Assembly: GCA_002397345.1 (NCBI GenBank)
Contig: DHAH01000164.1
Coordinates: 18,170-27,169 of the forward strand
Direction of reading: 5' to 3'
Source of the DNA: Clostridiales bacterium UBA4959
Lineage (GTDB): Bacteria > Bacillota > Clostridia > Oscillospirales > CAG-272
DNA length: 9,000 bases
In this document: positions 6,352 through 9,000 of the stretch, in pieces
Layout of the letters: every line of letters begins with the position of its first letter
Position numbering within the stretch: position 1 is the first letter of the stretch
The notes under the pieces: generated by a model
Seen by the model: the letters and a program-made list of their open reading frames with translations, nothing else
What the model was told of the DNA's origin: nothing
The model's database searches: none
Position numbers and translations under genes: made by a program

Positions 6352-6828
6352 ATGGACAATATTCTGCAGCTTCTTGAAGAAAACGGGCGGCTTACCGCCG
6401 AGCAGCTCGCCGTGATGTGCGGGCGTGAGCTTGACGAGGTTAAGGCTGTCATAAAGCATTATGAAGAAACAGGCGTGATTTTGGGCTATACGGCGCAGAT
6501 CGACTGGGATAAAACCGAGCGCGAATATGTTTCGGCTATAATCGAGTTGAAAGTTGCGCCCCAGCGTGATCGGGGTTTTGACCGTGTCGCCGAAAAAATT
6601 TACAATTACCCGGAAGTCAAAAGCGTCTGCCTGATGTCGGGCGGGTTTGATTTGCTTCTAACGCTGGAGGGTAAGACGTTGAAGGAAGTCGCCTATTTTG
6701 TAGCGAACAAACTTTCGCCGCTGGAGGACGTTGTTTCGACAGCGACGCATTTCGTGCTGAAAAAATACAAAGACAAGGGCATCATCTATGGCGCTCCGGA
6801 AATTGACGAGAGAGGCAACATATTGTGA
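6352..6828 (+). CDS. Lrp/AsnC-family transcriptional regulator (AlaR/YugG-like)
   Basis: This 158-residue regulator has the usual Lrp/AsnC layout: an N-terminal winged helix-turn-helix (about 3-45) and a C-terminal RAM domain (about 58-140) for oligomerisation and amino-acid sensing. GGFDLLLTLEG (97-107) matches the RAM ligand-binding turn, and STATHFVLKKYK (129-140) closes the domain. From memory the closest known arrangement is B. subtilis YugG (AlaR), which sits next to the alanine transaminase gene yugH (alaT) and shares the IDW, LMSG and THFxLKKYK segments. It would sense an amino acid and control the overlapping aminotransferase gene. GGAG lies 10 nt before the ATG. The gene diverges from blaI, and a palindrome lies in its promoter spacer. 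The family is certain; the AlaR-like role is inferred. Confidence 0.93.
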   Translation: MDNILQLLEENGRLTAEQLAVMCGRELDEVKAVIKHYEETGVILGYTAQIDWDKTEREYVSAIIELKVAPQRDRGFDRVAEKIYNYPEVKSVCLMSGGFDLLLTLEGKTLKEVAYFVANKLSPLEDVVSTATHFVLKKYKDKGIIYGAPEIDERGNIL

Positions 6829-7991
6829 TAGATTATAACAGACTTCTCTCGGCAAAAGTACAGGAGCTTAAACCCTCGGGCATACGCAAATTTTTTGACC
6901 TGCTTGATGAGATGAAAGACGCTGTGTCGCTCACGGTCGGGCAGCCCGATTTCGTCACGCCCTGGCACATCCGTGAAGCCGCGATCGACAGTCTTGAGCG
7001 CGGACGAACATATTATACCTCGAACAGCGGTCTGCTGGAGCTGCGCAGCGAGATCGCGAAATACCAGCACCGCCGTTTCGAGCTGTCCTACAACCCCGTA
7101 AACGAGGTGATAGTCACCATCGGCGGCAGCGAAGCCATCGACTTAGCGCTGCGCACCATTATCGATCCGGGCGACGAGGTGATCCTGCCCGTTCCGGCGT
7201 TCGTCTGTTACGAACCCTTGATAAAGCTCGCGGGCGGCGTTCCAGTGCTTATCGGCACGCAGGAATGCAACCGTTTCAAGTTGACCGCAGACGAGCTGCG
7301 CGCGGCGATAACGCCCAAAACAAAACTGCTGATCCTCCCCTACCCCAACAATCCGACCGGCGGCGTTATGAGTGCTTCCGACCTTGCGGCGATTGCCGAT
7401 GTATTGCGTCCGACCGATATTTTAGTGCTGTCCGATGAGATTTACGCCGAGCTGACCTACGGCGCGGAGCATGTTTCTATTGCCTCGCTGCCCGGTATGC
7501 GCGAACGCACTGTTGTTGCCAGCGGATTTTCCAAATCCTACGCGATGACGGGCTGGCGGCTGGGTTACGCTCTCGCGCCAGAGCCGATTGCGAAGCAGAT
7601 GTTCAAGGTGCATCAATTCGCCATCATGTGCGCGCCGACGACGAGCCAATACGCCGCAATCGAGGCGCTGAAAAACGGCGACAGCGACATCGAGAGCATG
7701 AAAGCCGAATATGACCGCCGCAGACGGTATATTGTCGACGGACTGCGGAAGCTGGGGCTGGCCTGCTTCGAACCGGAGGGCGCGTTTTACGTGTTCCCAA
7801 ACATAGGAGGGTTCGGCATGACCAGCGAGCAGTTCTGCGAGCGGCTGCTTTACGAAGAAAAAGTCGCCATTGTGCCCGGCACGGCGTTCGGCGACTGCGG
7901 CGAAGGCTTCACGCGCATCTCCTACGCCTATTCGGTGAAGCACATTGACACCGCGCTGGAACGCATCAAAAAATTCATGCAGCGGATATAA
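6825..7991 (+). CDS. PLP-dependent aminotransferase, class I (AlaT/PatA-like)
   Basis: This cytoplasmic fold-type I aminotransferase of 388 residues is the normal length. It moves an amino group between an amino acid and a 2-oxo acid using pyridoxal phosphate. Visible landmarks are SLTVGQPDF (35-43), YPNNPTGG (173-180) with cofactor-binding Asn176, SDEIYAELTY (203-212) with Asp204, SGFSKSYAMTGWRLGY (233-248) with Schiff-base Lys237, and Arg364 (FTRIS) for the substrate carboxylate. It resembles B. subtilis PatA (N-acetyl-diaminopimelate aminotransferase) and AlaT/YugH (alanine transaminase). The adjacent Lrp gene favours AlaT, but substrate is not fixed by sequence. It starts with GTG, sharing GTGA with the regulator's stop, with AGAGAGG 9 nt upstream, so expression is coupled. 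Two terminators follow. Confidence 0.93.
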   Translation: MIDYNRLLSAKVQELKPSGIRKFFDLLDEMKDAVSLTVGQPDFVTPWHIREAAIDSLERGRTYYTSNSGLLELRSEIAKYQHRRFELSYNPVNEVIVTIGGSEAIDLALRTIIDPGDEVILPVPAFVCYEPLIKLAGGVPVLIGTQECNRFKLTADELRAAITPKTKLLILPYPNNPTGGVMSASDLAAIADVLRPTDILVLSDEIYAELTYGAEHVSIASLPGMRERTVVASGFSKSYAMTGWRLGYALAPEPIAKQMFKVHQFAIMCAPTTSQYAAIEALKNGDSDIESMKAEYDRRRRYIVDGLRKLGLACFEPEGAFYVFPNIGGFGMTSEQFCERLLYEEKVAIVPGTAFGDCGEGFTRISYAYSVKHIDTALERIKKFMQRI

Positions 7992-8006
7992 TACTAAAAT
8001 TCACAA

Positions 8007-8045
8007 AAAGAGTGCGGGGTCAAGTCGCTTGATCCCGCACTCTTT
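8007..8045 (+). terminator. Terminator of the Lrp-aminotransferase operon
   Basis: An 18-bp stem with a single G-T pair closes a 3-nt loop (8025-8027), 15 nt past the aminotransferase stop. The left arm is AAAGAGTGCGGGGTCAAG; the right arm ends in CTCTTT and is followed by GTCTGTTAT. The stem is very strong but the T-run after it is short, which may explain the second terminator just downstream. Confidence 0.8.
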
Positions 8046-8065
8046 GTCTGTTATCGGTAAAAAAC

Positions 8066-8100
8066 AAAAAAAGCGGTTTCTGTTAAGAAACCGCTTTTTT
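8066..8100. terminator. Bidirectional terminator between convergent genes
   Basis: AGCGGTTTCT pairs with AGAAACCGCT around a GTTA loop, extended by flanking A and T runs. Plus-strand transcripts end in six T and minus-strand transcripts in seven T, so it can stop both the aminotransferase operon and the lipoprotein gene, whose stop codon is 8 nt away. Confidence 0.92.
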
Positions 8101-8108
8101 ATTACTTA

Positions 8109-8804
8109 TTAGTCAGTGAAGAGCTCAAGCTCGGACATCTGGAAGGTCATACTGCCTTCAGCTTCGAGGATCTCAAATTTGTAATACTGATAATCGCCCT
8201 GCTTGTCTGCGGCGATGGGGAAAGCGTAAGGTTGGAAGTTTAAGCGCTCGATAACAGAAGAAGCGCCTGCAACGTATTCGATTTCTTTCCAGTCCTTGCC
8301 GTCCTTGGAACCGTAGATCTTATATTCTTCGGGGCTGCGGCCGTACTGTTCGTTGTCGTTCGCGGTTGTGAAAGCGTAAGCGGTAATCTTCTTCGATTCG
8401 GACAGTTTGAAGGAGAATGTAGGCGGCATCGAGCAGCAATATTTGGTCGCTGTGTCGCCGTCGAACAGGCTCATAATGCCTTCAGTTTCGCTAAAACCGT
8501 CTGTGTCCGTTTCAACGGATTCGGCAACGAGCAGGTTTATTACGTTCTTCTTTTCGGCTTTGACTTTTTCATAGTCAAGAGATGTCAGAGGCTTGGGAGC
8601 TTCGGTGACAGGTTCGGTCTTGGCGACGGTGGTTACAGCAGGCTTTGCGGTGGTATCAGCCGGCTTAACGGTTGTTACGGCAGCGGGTGTATCGCTGGCG
8701 GAAGATTCTCCAGAGGTGTCGCTGCCGGGGCTCTTCGTATTGTTGCACGCTGCGAGCGAAGCAACAAGAACCAATGCGAGTAACGCGGGGATCAGTCTTT
8801 TCAT
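8109..8804 (-). CDS. Lipoprotein with C-terminal discoidin-like (F5/8 type C) domain
   Basis: This is a secreted, lipid-anchored protein of 231 residues. A signal peptide with a basic start (MKR) and hydrophobic core ends in the lipobox LAAC, with Cys20 as the lipidated residue. A Ser/Thr/Pro/Ala linker (about 21-72) with loose repeats of AVTTV, KPADTT and TEP spaces the domain from the membrane. Residues 85-230 match a galactose-binding/discoidin beta-sandwich: LFDGDTATKY (113-122), FSFKLSESKKITAYAF (130-145), RSPEEYKIYGSKDGKDW (156-172) and a final MSELELF (223-229). Such domains usually bind carbohydrate or other surface ligands; no catalytic domain is present. AGAGGT 6 nt before the ATG is a good ribosome binding site. 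Codons are less GC-rich than in neighbouring genes, perhaps reflecting high expression. The ligand is unknown. Confidence 0.82.
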   Translation of the reverse strand: MKRLIPALLALVLVASLAACNNTKSPGSDTSGESSASDTPAAVTTVKPADTTAKPAVTTVAKTEPVTEAPKPLTSLDYEKVKAEKKNVINLLVAESVETDTDGFSETEGIMSLFDGDTATKYCCSMPPTFSFKLSESKKITAYAFTTANDNEQYGRSPEEYKIYGSKDGKDWKEIEYVAGASSVIERLNFQPYAFPIAADKQGDYQYYKFEILEAEGSMTFQMSELELFTD

Positions 8805-8954
8805 GATAGTACCTCTTGTATTATTTTAAAATTGGCATCTACAGAATTAATGTTTCTCAATCTTAAGTTTTACGTCCGACGGCGCGAAACTTTCTTGTAA
8901 AAGGCTTTAAAACCCTTACAATTTTTAATTTCAAAACACTTTTCTTTGTTCAAC
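8805..8954 (-). promoter_or_regulatory. Leader region of the lipoprotein gene
   Basis: If transcription starts near 8948, the untranslated leader is about 145 nt, mostly AT-rich. An imperfect hairpin with TTGTAA/TTACAA arms lies at 8895-8921. I do not recognise a known riboswitch. On the plus strand the same hairpin is followed by TTTTT (8922-8926), so it could instead be a weak rightward terminator, although no rightward gene precedes it. Confidence 0.35.
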
Positions 8955-8963
8955 ATTATAGCA
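8955..8963 (-). promoter_or_regulatory. Extended -10 promoter of the lipoprotein gene
   Basis: The minus strand reads TGCTATAAT, a perfect -10 hexamer with the TGn extension that compensates for a poor -35. No good -35 hexamer is seen 16-18 nt upstream. It is the best promoter candidate in the AT-rich right-hand flank. Confidence 0.55.
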
Positions 8964-9000
8964 AAGATTTATTAACTATAATACATGTTTATATGAATAT

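Noticed and set aside
7422..7943. Minus-strand open frame opposite the aminotransferase
   Set aside because: A shadow frame within a clearly conserved aminotransferase; Arg- and His-rich antisense translation with no motif.
8805..8954. Known riboswitch in the lipoprotein leader
   Set aside because: I could not match c-di-GMP, SAM, preQ1 or other familiar consensus elements; only a modest AT-rich hairpin is visible.
8977..8982. Plus-strand TATAAT as a rightward promoter near the right edge
   Set aside because: No -35 at suitable spacing, in a strongly AT-rich stretch where such hexamers arise by chance; any downstream gene is outside the window.

Overview
The window looks like chromosomal DNA of a gut-type clostridial Firmicute, possibly an Oscillospiraceae/Ruminococcaceae-like lineage. 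This is inferred from four things: the BlaI/BlaR1 pair, an AlaR-AlaT-like regulator/aminotransferase operon, a lipoprotein with a Ser/Thr-rich linker, and consensus sigma-A promoters with U-tract terminators. Coding regions are mostly GC-rich, while intergenic regions and one sensor domain are AT-rich. I see no insertion sequence, CRISPR array, tRNA, rRNA or phage gene.

Layout, left to right. Bases 1-160 hold no gene, only a GC-rich hairpin that probably ends the leftward genes. On the minus strand, reading right to left, come a Gfo/Idh/MocA-family oxidoreductase (2212-3324), rsmI for 16S rRNA 2'-O-methylation (1372-2112), and an MFS transporter (161-1369). rsmI and the transporter are separated by only 2 nt. 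A consensus-like promoter precedes the oxidoreductase. A strong hairpin terminator (3437-3473) separates it from the next minus-strand operon.

That operon is blaI-blaR1 (6160 down to 3523): a winged-helix repressor overlapping a membrane zinc-protease sensor. The BlaR1-like protein keeps the four-helix membrane body and the HEXXH site. Its long outer region shows no penicillin-binding motifs and instead ends in what looks like an IseA-like domain, so the signal is probably not a beta-lactam. blaI is transcribed divergently from an Lrp/AsnC regulator gene (6352-6828), which overlaps a PatA/AlaT-like aminotransferase gene (6825-7991) by 4 nt. The 191-nt divergent region has two near-consensus promoters and three inverted repeats placed as operators.

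The aminotransferase operon converges on a minus-strand lipoprotein gene (8109-8804) with a C-terminal discoidin-like domain. Two strong hairpin terminators lie between them. The lipoprotein gene has a predicted leader of about 145 nt and an extended -10 promoter near the right edge.

Most of the window is ordinary housekeeping and regulatory content. The parts most worth a second look are the atypical sensor region of the BlaR1 homologue and the operator architecture between blaI and the Lrp gene.
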